Assembly (NCBI GenBank): GCA_964650465.1
Contig: CAZYTA010000002.1
Location: 36,246 to 100,245, forward strand
Direction of reading: 5' to 3'
DNA: 64,000 bases
DNA from: RGIG6353 sp964650465
GTDB lineage: Bacteria > Bacillota > Clostridia > Oscillospirales > SIG627
The notes under the pieces are model-generated. The model made no database searches. It had not been told where the DNA came from and saw nothing but the letters and a program-made list of their open reading frames with translations. Below, piece after piece: positions 7,829 to 17,200 of this stretch (its first letter is position 1; the number at the start of each line of letters is the position of its first letter). The position numbers were made by a program, and so were the translations under genes.

Positions 7829-8659
7829 TTAAATTCCAAAAATTGTTTCAAGCCATTTTACCGACCAGCGCATCCATCTTCCGTTGTAAAGGTTCTTTTC
7901 GGGAAGTACTTCTCTTGAACCCAGTGACATACCATGTCCTCCCTCAGGTACGATGTGCATCTCAAAATGTACACCTGCATTTGCAAGCGCTGAACCAAGG
8001 TCTGTGGAGTTTTGTACAGGTACCGCTCCGTCTGCTGATGTGTGGAAAAGGAAGGTGGGGGGATTTCCCGCCTGTACCTGCTTTTCAAGCGAATATCTTT
8101 CCCAATTCGGATTGGTCTCGTCACTGCCGAAAAGATTGATGAATGAGCCCTTGTGCGCCTTCGGACCGGATGTAATAACGGGATATATCAGCAACGCCGC
8201 ATTGGGCTTGTTGTAGCCCTCTTTACAGCCAAGTGCCTTTACAAGCTTCTCGTCATCCCAGAGTATTGATGCACAACCCGCAAGATGTCCGCCTGCAGAA
8301 AATCCTATAACAGCTATCTGTTCGGGGTCAATATTCCACTTCTCTGCATTATCACGGATTATGCAAATTGATTTTGCAACTTCATAGTGGGGCTTTGTAA
8401 CGTCTTTTTCAAAGTCATAAAGCTCTTCTGTGTGCTTTTTCACCGAGTAATAGAGAATAGCTGTATTGTATCCCTCTGCCATATATGCTCTTGCAATAGG
8501 CTCGGCTTCTCTTGGGGAACATCCGTGGTAACCGCCGCCGGGACAAATGAGCATCATGGGACGCTTATCGGACGAATACTCGGGGTATTCGTTCAAAATA
8601 AAGGTTTCAAGGTATACGTCGGTGTTACCTTCGTAAAAATAAAACTTTTCGTTTGTCAT
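7829..8659 (-). CDS. Alpha/beta-hydrolase, acetyl-esterase type
   Basis: 276 aa, no signal peptide, so cytoplasmic. Motifs are the oxyanion-hole segment MLICPGGGYHGCSPREAE (about residues 36-53), the nucleophile elbow IGFSAGGHLAG (Ser near 123), an acid in TSADGAVPVQNS, and the catalytic His in PEGGHGMSLG (near residue 243). This pattern matches the BD-FAE/xylan-esterase-like family that removes acetyl groups from sugars or oligosaccharides. It lies between glnN and pgi with gaps of 15 and 22 nt, so it is likely co-transcribed. Deacetylation of imported oligosaccharides fits the region, but the true substrate is not shown. Confidence 0.88.
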   Translation of the reverse strand: MTNEKFYFYEGNTDVYLETFILNEYPEYSSDKRPMMLICPGGGYHGCSPREAEPIARAYMAEGYNTAILYYSVKKHTEELYDFEKDVTKPHYEVAKSICIIRDNAEKWNIDPEQIAVIGFSAGGHLAGCASILWDDEKLVKALGCKEGYNKPNAALLIYPVITSGPKAHKGSFINLFGSDETNPNWERYSLEKQVQAGNPPTFLFHTSADGAVPVQNSTDLGSALANAGVHFEMHIVPEGGHGMSLGSREVLPEKNLYNGRWMRWSVKWLETIFGI

Positions 8660-8674
8660 ATTTTGCCTCCGAAT

Positions 8675-10759
8675 TTAAACTCTATACATAAGGTCAGTGT
8701 AATCGGGAAAGGGCCAAGCGGTTTTTGGAAGCATTGTTTCAAGCTTGTCGCAATAGCCTCTGAGCTCGTTCATAGCGGGAATAACTCTGTCCTTATAATA
8801 CCTTGCCTTACCTGCAACATCTTTGGTGTTAACTGCTTCGCTGTGAGCTGTTTTCAGTGTGTCAAGAGCCTTTGATGCAAGCTGTAGATTCTGACATACC
8901 GCTGAAAGCTTTTCGCGGGAGGAAGGCATAAATCCGCCCGATGCTTCGGTGTGGTGGATATCCTGTCCGAGCTTTCCGCAATATGACTCTACTGCCGGAA
9001 TTATTGATTTTTCAGCCATTGTTTGCATTGTCAGAGACTCAATGTTTATTACCTTAGAATACATTTCAAGATTGATTTCGTATCTTGACTCTATTTCTGT
9101 CTCGGAAAGAATACCATGCTTTGACAACAGTTCTATGTTTTCACGGCGTTTTAATGCCTCTATTGCATCAACAGTTGTGGGCATGTCGGTAAGACCGCGG
9201 CGCTGAGCTTCTGCACGCCATTCTTCGGAATAATTGTTTCCGTTATAAAGAATTCGTTTGTGCTCGTGTATGATTTCACGTATGATATTCAATATTTCGT
9301 CGTTCTTATCTCCTGCGGTTTTGTCAAGTCTGTCTGCAATCAGTGACAGCTCTTCTGCCATAACCGCATTGATGACATAGGAAGGCCGTGAAATAGAAGA
9401 GGAGGAGCCGCACATTCTGAACTCAAATTTGTTACCGGTAAAGGCACAGGGAGAAGTTCTGTTTCTGTCGGTTGTATCCTTCTTGAAGGAAGGGACGGAA
9501 GAAACACCCATGTTCATGCTCGACGTCTTTTTTTGCTCAAATCCGTGCGAATTTTCAATAGCATCGTAAATACTGCACAGTTCGTCTCCGAGGAAAACGG
9601 ATATAACAGTAGGAGGAGCTTCGTCACCGCCCAGTCGCACATCGTTGCTTGCTCCCGAGCATGAGAAGCGCATAAGGTCCTGATGCTTGTCGATGCCTGC
9701 AATCATTGCCGCCATAAAGAGAAGGAATGTAATGTTCTTTTCGGGGTGCTTACCGGGGGAAAGAATGTTGATTCCCGTATCAGTTGACAGAGACCAATTT
9801 ACATGCTTGCCGGAGCCCGAAACACCCTTGAAAGGCTTTTCGTGCAGGAGACAGGCAAGCCCCTTTTTCTTAGCCACTGTACGCATGGATTCCATTGTAA
9901 TCTGGTTTTGGTCACATGCAATGTTTGCTGTATTGTATACACATGCAAGCTCGTGCTGAGCAGGTGCTACCTCGTTGTGTTTGGTTTTTGCCGATACTCC
10001 GAGGCTCCACAGCTCACGGTCAAGCTCGTGCATATAGTCAGAAATTCTCAATCTGAGTCTGCCGTAATAGTGGTCATCCATCTCCTGACCTTTAGGAGGC
10101 GGTGATCCGAAAAGAGTCCGTCCGCAAAGGAGCAAATCAAGTCTCTTTTCATAAAGCTCTCTGTCTATAAGGAAGTATTCCTGTTCCGGACCAACGGTGG
10201 TGATAACCTTGGTTGCCGTTGTGTCGCCAAGATGTCTAAGCACACGAAGAGACTGTGTGCTCAATGCTTCCATAGAGCGGAGCAGAGGAGTTTTTTTGTC
10301 GAGAGCTTCTCCGGTGTACGAACAAAAAACTGTCGGTATGTAAAGGGTTTTGTCCTTGACATACGCAGGAGATGTGCAATCCCAGGCAGTGTAGCCCCTT
10401 GCTTCAAATGTGGCTCTCAAGCCGCCGGAAGGGAAGGAGGAAGCATCTGATTCGCCCTTGATAAGCTCTTTGCCCGAAAACTCCATGATGGCACGCCCCT
10501 CAGTGTCAAAACTGAGAAAGGCATCGTGCTTTTCTGCAGTCATATCATTAAGGGGCTGGAACCAATGACTGAAATGGGTTGCACCTTTTGATGTTGCCCA
10601 CTTCTTCATTGCTTCAGCTACCTCGTTGGCAATCTCGTTGTCAAGAGGGGAGCCGTTGTCTGCAGTCTCCTTGAGCTTTTTATATGTTTCTTCGGATAAA
10701 TGCTCTTTCATTGCCGCGTCATTAAAACAAGACTCGGCGTAAATGTCTGTAATATACAT
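8675..10759 (-). CDS. glnN: Glutamine synthetase type III
   Basis: 694 aa, the size of GSIII, much longer than GSI or GSII. It makes glutamine from glutamate, ammonia and ATP as a large oligomer. Visible features include VGPEQEYFLIDRELYEKR (the glutamate-binding acidic strand), KTKHNEVAPAQHELACVY, GSGKHVNWSL and NRTSPCAFTGNKFEFRM, all characteristic of the catalytic core, plus a long helical C-terminal extension. GTGAGG gives a good RBS before the ATG at 10759. It sits 26 nt after acpP, an unusual pairing, and is followed by the esterase and pgi. Confidence 0.97.
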   Translation of the reverse strand: MYITDIYAESCFNDAAMKEHLSEETYKKLKETADNGSPLDNEIANEVAEAMKKWATSKGATHFSHWFQPLNDMTAEKHDAFLSFDTEGRAIMEFSGKELIKGESDASSFPSGGLRATFEARGYTAWDCTSPAYVKDKTLYIPTVFCSYTGEALDKKTPLLRSMEALSTQSLRVLRHLGDTTATKVITTVGPEQEYFLIDRELYEKRLDLLLCGRTLFGSPPPKGQEMDDHYYGRLRLRISDYMHELDRELWSLGVSAKTKHNEVAPAQHELACVYNTANIACDQNQITMESMRTVAKKKGLACLLHEKPFKGVSGSGKHVNWSLSTDTGINILSPGKHPEKNITFLLFMAAMIAGIDKHQDLMRFSCSGASNDVRLGGDEAPPTVISVFLGDELCSIYDAIENSHGFEQKKTSSMNMGVSSVPSFKKDTTDRNRTSPCAFTGNKFEFRMCGSSSSISRPSYVINAVMAEELSLIADRLDKTAGDKNDEILNIIREIIHEHKRILYNGNNYSEEWRAEAQRRGLTDMPTTVDAIEALKRRENIELLSKHGILSETEIESRYEINLEMYSKVINIESLTMQTMAEKSIIPAVESYCGKLGQDIHHTEASGGFMPSSREKLSAVCQNLQLASKALDTLKTAHSEAVNTKDVAGKARYYKDRVIPAMNELRGYCDKLETMLPKTAWPFPDYTDLMYRV

Positions 10760-10785
10760 AATTTACCTCACAAAGTGAGAGGATA

Positions 10786-11013
10786 TCAGTTCTGGTGAGC
10801 GTCGATATAATCGCTCATAAGTGCGATTGTTCTGAGATTCTGTACTTCATCATCGGGAACTGTAATGCCGTATTTGTCCTCGATTGTCATAAGAAGCTCA
10901 ACTACGTCAAGTGAATCTGCACCAAGGTCATCGAGAATATCTGTGTCGGGAGTAATTTCCGCAACATCTACCTTAAGCTGTTTTGCAATAATTTCAATTA
11001 TTTCTTCAATCAT
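10786..11013 (-). CDS. acpP: Acyl carrier protein
   Basis: 75 aa from the ATG at 11013 (AAGGA 8-12 nt upstream); a TTG at 11031 would add six unlikely residues. Carrier of fatty-acyl intermediates. The phosphopantetheine attachment site is in DDLGADSLDVVELLMTIED (Ser near residue 35), within the typical small acidic helical protein. It has its own consensus promoter and no fatty-acid synthesis neighbours. Instead, glnN follows 26 nt downstream. Confidence 0.96.
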   Translation of the reverse strand: MIEEIIEIIAKQLKVDVAEITPDTDILDDLGADSLDVVELLMTIEDKYGITVPDDEVQNLRTIALMSDYIDAHQN

Positions 11014-11054
11014 TTTAATTTTTCCTTTCAAAAAACATAAATAAAATACAAGAT

Positions 11055-11083
11055 ATTCTACACTCTTTTTCCAAATTTGTCAA
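11055..11083 (-). promoter_or_regulatory. Sigma-A promoter of acpP (and probably glnN-esterase-pgi)
   Basis: Minus strand TTGACA (11083-11078), a 17-nt spacer and TAGAAT (11060-11055). No terminator hairpin is visible between acpP and pgi. Confidence 0.8.
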
Positions 11084-11139
11084 CACTTAGTTTTCAAAAC
11101 CACCAATTGTTAATTTTCAATTTGTACATGAATTATTTC

Positions 11140-11168
11140 TTGACTCTTACTCTCTTTTTTTGTAAAAT
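11140..11168 (+). promoter_or_regulatory. Sigma-A promoter of the SLH phosphodiester glycosidase
   Basis: TTGACT (11140-11145), a 17-nt spacer and TAAAAT (11163-11168), about 28 nt upstream of the ATG at 11196 with AAGGAG in between. Confidence 0.8.
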
Positions 11169-11195
11169 TAGTATATAACCGAAAAGGAGATAAAA

Positions 11196-14159
11196 ATGAG
11201 AAAAAAATTAGCCATTACCCTTGTATTGTCCATGCTGTTGTCACACACCTCTTTTGCCGCCCGCTTTGCCTTTTCTATAGATACTCCGCTGGTTGACGGC
11301 TTGACATATATTGAAAGCACATCATATCTTGCTGACGGAAAAGACAGCCATACTTATATTTTTGACTATACACCCGGAAAATCTGCTTTCCCTGTTGTTG
11401 CCTGGGGCGAAAGTCAAAAATCACGAAAAACACTTTCGAAAATCGCCGAGCTATACGGAGATGATGTGGTCGCCGGTATTAATGCGGACTTTTTCAGCTT
11501 CACGACGGGTATACCGTTGGGATGTGTTGTCAGTGAAGGACGCTTTTTGTCCTCTTCTGTCAATAACAATGCTCTTGCGGTGTTTGATGACGGCTCTCTT
11601 TATATAGGTACACCCGATATCACATCAACCTTTACATACGGAGAGGAAACCTACAATTTTTATTACAATAAATACCCTCAGCCTTATACTCCTTATATTC
11701 TTGATTCTACTTATCACAGTTCAACAGCTTCAAGCTATGAGTGCCTTGAAATCGTTCTTACTCCCGAAACAGATTTTTTGAGAGTTAATTGTGATGTTAT
11801 ATGTACTGTAGAGCATGTTTTCACTGATGCTATGGACACCCCTATACCTCAAAATTCTTTTGTGCTCAGCGTCCCGAAGTCCCATGCTTCATACAAAGTG
11901 CTTGAGAACATTCAGCCGTGGGAAACACTTGAGATTAATGTCACTGGCTCGGACGTTTGGGCCAATGCTCTTTATGTTATCGGCGGCGGAGATATAATAG
12001 TTCGTGATTCACAGTTCGTTTCCGAAACAGTAAATGAATACAGTGATAAGGTCAGATATGCACGTACAGCCGTAGGATTGCGTGAAGATGGTACTGCTGT
12101 ATTCTTTGCGGTTAACGGCAGAAGAACAAATTACAGCTCAGGTATGACCTTTGAGGAATTGGCAAATACACTTATTGCTAAGGGAGCTGTTACGGTACTT
12201 AACCTTGACGGCGGAGGTTCAACTACAGTTGGTGTAAAGTATTCAGGCGTTGACGAGCTTGACATAGTAAACTATCCTACAGACGGCTATCAACGAGGAA
12301 TTTCAAATGCTATACTGTTTTTGAATACGGCTCAGTCTGACGGAAACGTTACCAATGCCGTTTTCTTTCCCGACATTTATTTTATACTGCCGGGAACGGA
12401 AATAGAGGCGAATACCGCTTTTTTTGACTCTTCAATGACAAGTGTCGAAGGGTATGAACCTTTTAACGCTGAATATTTTTCAATCAGCGGCGGTGTTGAA
12501 TTTAATGTCAGCACGATGAAGGTTTCAGGCAGTTCAGCATACGAGAGGGAAATAGCGGCAGTTTACACCCTTGAAGACGGAAGAATCATAACTGATGATA
12601 AGGTGTTTTATGTTCCCGATACGGTGGATAATTTGACGCCTTACATAGAAAAGCAGGTGCTTGCACCGGGCGAAAGGACTACAGTTGCTGTAAAAACTGA
12701 GTTTAATGGGTTTGATGCGGCAAATTCCCCCAAGTGTTTTGAATGGAGCTTTTCCGAAAACAATTCTGTCCTTCTTCCCGAAGGCGTACTTGCCGAAAAT
12801 GACGTTGCACGCCTTTACAGCGACGGAGTCTTGGAGATAATTACAGACGAGCTTTTCAAAACAGCAACTCTCACAGCTTCTTTCGGAGATACCCAAGGAG
12901 CAGTTAATATTTATGTGGGAATGCCCGATATACTTCTTGATGATTTTGAGCCCGAGAGTGTTGATGTTGCCGAACCTACAGATGAGCTGACTGAAGAAAC
13001 TGTTACTGAGGCAGGCGAAGTAACGGAAGAATTACAGGAAATAACTTCCGAGGATGTTGAATTTACAGAAGAAACGGAAGAAACGGAAGAAACAGAAGAA
13101 CTTATTTTTTCTGAGGAAACCGAAATTGCCGACGGCTTTTCCGAGGAAATATACTCTGAGGAGCTTCCTGTCATAAACGGAGTTGCAGGCTACAAAAGCG
13201 ATACAGCTGCAATGCTTGAAAACGGAACGATGACATATGACTCCCCGATAGAGGTGGCCTTAACACCTGAATCAATAACCCTTATGTACAAGGGAAAATA
13301 CCGCACAACTGCCAATGCTGTTATAATTAATTCTGACGGTGAGGAAATATCGGTGCCGTATACAATACGGAAGGATTACTCGGAAATAACGGATTGGACA
13401 GAGCTTGAAGCAATAATTCCCAAGGAAGTACGCGGTAAGATTTTTGTAAAATCTCCGTTTGCTTCCGCTGATGAAGAAATTGCAGTGATTGACAATCTGA
13501 CTGCAACATACGGCTATAGCTTGCCTGTGTTTGACGATGTTGAAAACAGTTGGGCAAAAGATTATATTCAAACGATATATGATATGGGGCTGATAGGCGG
13601 ATATACAGAAGACGGGAAAATATTGTATGCTCCCGACAGACAGATAACACGTGCAGAGTTTGCAAAGCTTGTAAGCTCATATCAAAGATATTCTTATAAT
13701 GCAACAGATGAAAAGCCTCTTGCTTTTAATGATATTGCAGATATACCGCAATGGGCAGTGAACTACATTGGCGCCGTGTCAGAGAACAATATAATGAACG
13801 GCAGGGCAGAGGGGGACGGAACCCTTACCTTTGCTCCCAATGACCCTATAACTCGTACAGAGGCTATGCTTGTTTTGTCAAGGATATTACCCGATATAGC
13901 TGTTGACACAGAGCTTGCCTTTGCTGATGTTGCTGATATACCGCAATGGGCAGTTGACGGAGTTAAAGAAGTTGTTTCAAGCGGGATAATAACAGGATAT
14001 GAGGACAATACTGTCAAACCGCTGAACAACATAACCCGTGCGGAGACGGCGGTTGTATTTTCGAGGCTTTTTGAATATATGTACCCCAACGAAGAAGCAA
14101 CCGAAGAAATAACCGAAGAAATAACAGAAGAGATAACAGAAGAGATTTTCGAATGGTAA
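11196..14159 (+). CDS. Secreted phosphodiester-glycosidase-like protein with C-terminal SLH domains
   Basis: 987 aa with a signal peptide (residues 1-21, cleavage near SFAAR). Residues about 85-380 match the phosphodiester glycosidase (NAGPA/DUF2233) fold: VVAGINADFFSFTTGIPLG, a middle GGGDIIVRD strand, then AVNGRRTNYSSGMTFEELA, VTVLNLDGGGSTT and RGISNAILFL. The family cleaves sugar-1-phosphodiester links. A Glu/Thr-rich linker (about 575-655) includes perfect EET triplets. Three SLH domains (about 775-960, for example FADVADIPQWAVDGVKEVVSSGII) would anchor it to the cell-wall polymer. The extreme C-terminus is another EEIT repeat. It is convergent with the giant SLH genes across a bidirectional terminator. 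Teichoic-acid-like or capsule phosphodiesters are plausible substrates (inference). Confidence 0.88.
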   Translation: MRKKLAITLVLSMLLSHTSFAARFAFSIDTPLVDGLTYIESTSYLADGKDSHTYIFDYTPGKSAFPVVAWGESQKSRKTLSKIAELYGDDVVAGINADFFSFTTGIPLGCVVSEGRFLSSSVNNNALAVFDDGSLYIGTPDITSTFTYGEETYNFYYNKYPQPYTPYILDSTYHSSTASSYECLEIVLTPETDFLRVNCDVICTVEHVFTDAMDTPIPQNSFVLSVPKSHASYKVLENIQPWETLEINVTGSDVWANALYVIGGGDIIVRDSQFVSETVNEYSDKVRYARTAVGLREDGTAVFFAVNGRRTNYSSGMTFEELANTLIAKGAVTVLNLDGGGSTTVGVKYSGVDELDIVNYPTDGYQRGISNAILFLNTAQSDGNVTNAVFFPDIYFILPGTEIEANTAFFDSSMTSVEGYEPFNAEYFSISGGVEFNVSTMKVSGSSAYEREIAAVYTLEDGRIITDDKVFYVPDTVDNLTPYIEKQVLAPGERTTVAVKTEFNGFDAANSPKCFEWSFSENNSVLLPEGVLAENDVARLYSDGVLEIITDELFKTATLTASFGDTQGAVNIYVGMPDILLDDFEPESVDVAEPTDELTEETVTEAGEVTEELQEITSEDVEFTEETEETEETEELIFSEETEIADGFSEEIYSEELPVINGVAGYKSDTAAMLENGTMTYDSPIEVALTPESITLMYKGKYRTTANAVIINSDGEEISVPYTIRKDYSEITDWTELEAIIPKEVRGKIFVKSPFASADEEIAVIDNLTATYGYSLPVFDDVENSWAKDYIQTIYDMGLIGGYTEDGKILYAPDRQITRAEFAKLVSSYQRYSYNATDEKPLAFNDIADIPQWAVNYIGAVSENNIMNGRAEGDGTLTFAPNDPITRTEAMLVLSRILPDIAVDTELAFADVADIPQWAVDGVKEVVSSGIITGYEDNTVKPLNNITRAETAVVFSRLFEYMYPNEEATEEITEEITEEITEEIFEW

Positions 14160-14160
14160 A

Positions 14161-14198
14161 ACAACAACGGTACGCCAAAAGCGTACCGTTGTTGTTTT
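14161..14198. terminator. Bidirectional terminator between convergent SLH genes
   Basis: A perfect 15-bp stem (14161-14175 with 14181-14195), CAAAA loop and T-rich flank, between the stops of the 11196 (plus) and 14207 (minus) genes. Confidence 0.9.
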
Positions 14199-14206
14199 TA
14201 TCAGGT

Positions 14207-17200
14207 TTATTTATCTAAGTTGTAGGTGATGAAATCTTCGGGGATTTCAACATTGGGTGCTACCCATGTGTCAGGGTTAGTTATTACTTTACCGCTGAGA
14301 CCGATTCCGACACGTGCTCTTGTGGGAGCTGCCGTAAGAGCCTCTGCACTGTATGTGTACTTGAAGCTTCCTGCGGGAACAGTAAGCTTACCTGTGTAGG
14401 TAACTTCCTTTATATGAGCAGTATCTGATACATACTTGCCTGTTTCTTCATTGTATGTGTATTCGTAGTATGTATGATATGCTTTTCCTGTTTCTGGATA
14501 GTATTCTACAAATTCACCGCTGTGAAGCTCTGTATTAAAGGTAAGAGTTGTATTACCTACTGTTACAGAAGGATTCTTAACGGGAGCATCAACAGTTGTG
14601 CATGCTCTGATGTCGTCGATCTTAACACCTGTACAGCTTCCGCAAAGCTTGATAGTGAAGCTGTTTACAGCACCCATATTGGGAACTGCACGGAATGTTT
14701 CGTAGTTGAGTCCTGATGTGTGGCTGGTTCCTGAGAAGGTATAAGGACCGTAATCGGCGTTATCGGCATCGGCGAGTATGAATTCTCTCCATCCGGTGAA
14801 GTTGAGAGGGATTACATAGTCGTTACGTCCGGTTTCGGCTGTAACAACGGCGCCAAGCTGGATGAGGATAGCGTCTGTTTCGGAGCCGTTACCCAGAACC
14901 CTCACCTTGAGGGTGATTTTGTCGGAGATATTTGTTGTGCTGATGGAGTGCTTCTTGGCAAGAGTTGAAATTTCAGCGTTCTCGTCAAGTGCAAGAACTA
15001 CAACCTCATTTTCTCCGAGAGTTGAGTATCTCTGCTCAATTCTTACATAAGGAGTTTGCTCATCGAATGGGTTAGTGTCACTTCCGGTAATAAATTTATC
15101 ATCGGTTGTGTCAAGCACCTTGTTGAAGGAATACTTCATTTCCTTGAATGCCCATGTGCCATCACTCTGACGGAATACCTTATGCTCGTACTTGCCCGCC
15201 TTCAGCTGTTCCTTAACCTCAGGCGCAAAGTAGTTGTTTACACGAAGCTTGGAGTAGATTGTGTAGTAAGCGAAGTTGTCCTCCGAGCGTGTTTGATTGT
15301 AGATGGCGTTGGGTGAGAAGGAGTCGTTAACTGTTGAAATATCCCATGCAATAGCAAGTGAGCCCTTGCAGTCAAGGTCGTCACGGAACATTGTCTTTCT
15401 GAGCGTATTCTTATACTCTGTGTTTACATCGGGGTTGAAGTGGAACCAACCGAATGTGGAAGTATAGAAGTTGTTGTAATAACTCATGTTGGTAGAACGA
15501 TGATTTATCTTGTGCTGTTTATAAGCTCTGTTAGCAGAGTCGGTAGCACCGCCTCGTCCTCTTGCCGCCCAGAGACATGTGGGAGCGCCTGATGAGTATT
15601 CCATAATAGGAGCCTTGATACACTGTGAAACGATTCTTCTTGCGAATTCACCGTAGTAGTAGTATCTCTGCTCAGAGGGACAGAATGCATCTCTTGCAAA
15701 TGACTCAAAGCCGTCAAGATAGATCATGTCGAAGTCACCCTCGTTGTAAGCCTTTGCTGTAAGGTCTGCAACGTGATAGAACAGGTCTGAGCCGGGAATG
15801 GGCTGGAACATGCCGTAGTGTCCGAGGAACTGACGGATTTCAGCACCGTCCTCATGTACGGTTGCAGTAGTTCCGAGCTGTCCTCTCTTTACATTGAGGA
15901 AGCCTGACGATGTACCCTGCTGAACAAGAATGATTTCCTCGTCAATAAGAATGTATCTGGTGTAAGGACCGTTCCAGGGAGCAGCGGAATCGCCGACCTT
16001 GAACTTGGAAGCATCCTCGTTGGTCTTGATATTTGTACGGAATCTTGTAAGCTTACCGCGAAGTGTGTAGGTAGTAGCATCGTAGCATATCTGCTTCTGA
16101 TATGTGGGATTTGTAAGAATGTTCACAGCGCTTGTGGGAACAAGTGATGAGTAGGTATGAAGACCGAGTTGTACATTATTCTTATGTGCAACATCAGCAA
16201 TTCTCTCCTTGAACATTGCCGCAGTACCGAATACACCCTTTTCCTTTTCTTCGGCAGTAAGAGCGCACTTGAAGTTGAAGTCTGCCTGAATGAAGGTAGA
16301 GCCGCCCTGGTGAATGTCTATTTGTCCTACAGCATACTTGGACGCAAGCTGTGAAACCTCTGCTACATTGTCAAGGTTGATACCGCTTGACATGATAACA
16401 TAGTCTTTGAACAGGTCGGGATTGTCAAGTGCATAAGGACCGCCCGCTGTAGATGTAAGACCTACATTGGGGTCAATGGCATCTGTAATATCCTTGAGAT
16501 ACTCGCGGATATTACCGTAAGTACCGAAGGTAATACCCATCTTCGCACCCATTGTCTGAGGTGTAAAGGTATATGTACGGCCTATTGTAGCCTTAGCTGA
16601 GCCATTTGTCGAGTTTGCACTGTTTGTGTTTGTGTTCATGGGCATTGCAGAGAGTCTGTATGAGTTTGCATCTGTGGTGGAATATTCTTCCTTTGTGGAA
16701 AGAACACCGATAGCCGCACCCTTGAGAGAAGCGGGGAGATTGCAGTCAAGAGTAACTGCGAAGAAGTTGTCATATACCTCTACGATGAAGTATGCCTCAT
16801 AACCGCCCTTGAAGGTCATGAGAATTCTTCCGTCGTCAAGAAGGTCTGCTTCTGTAGGTGCAATGTTAGCACCGTTGCCCGAAATAAGATAAGCGAAGCA
16901 GGGAGTAGAGGATGTGCCTACTACATTTTCACCTGTTGCAAGGTTGATAAGCTCTGTTACCTTACCGCCCTTCTTGTTGATAACCACCTTGACATGCTTT
17001 GTCTCAAATTCGATTGTTGTCTTGGTTTCCTTAACAGCAGTCTTGTCAATCTTGTCGAAGTATGCGCCTCTTACATTATTGTTTGAAGCCATGAGTATCT
17101 GATATTCAGCCCAGTGACCCGAAATATCGCCGAATACTCTTTCAAGATTTGCCTTGTTAACTGTATCTTCGTTAGAAAGGAGTCCAAGAACTCTGTTTAT

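Noticed and set aside
12911..13174. Serine-rich minus-strand ORF in the E/T-rich region
   Set aside because: A mirror of the EET/EEIT codons of the phosphodiester glycosidase gene on the plus strand.
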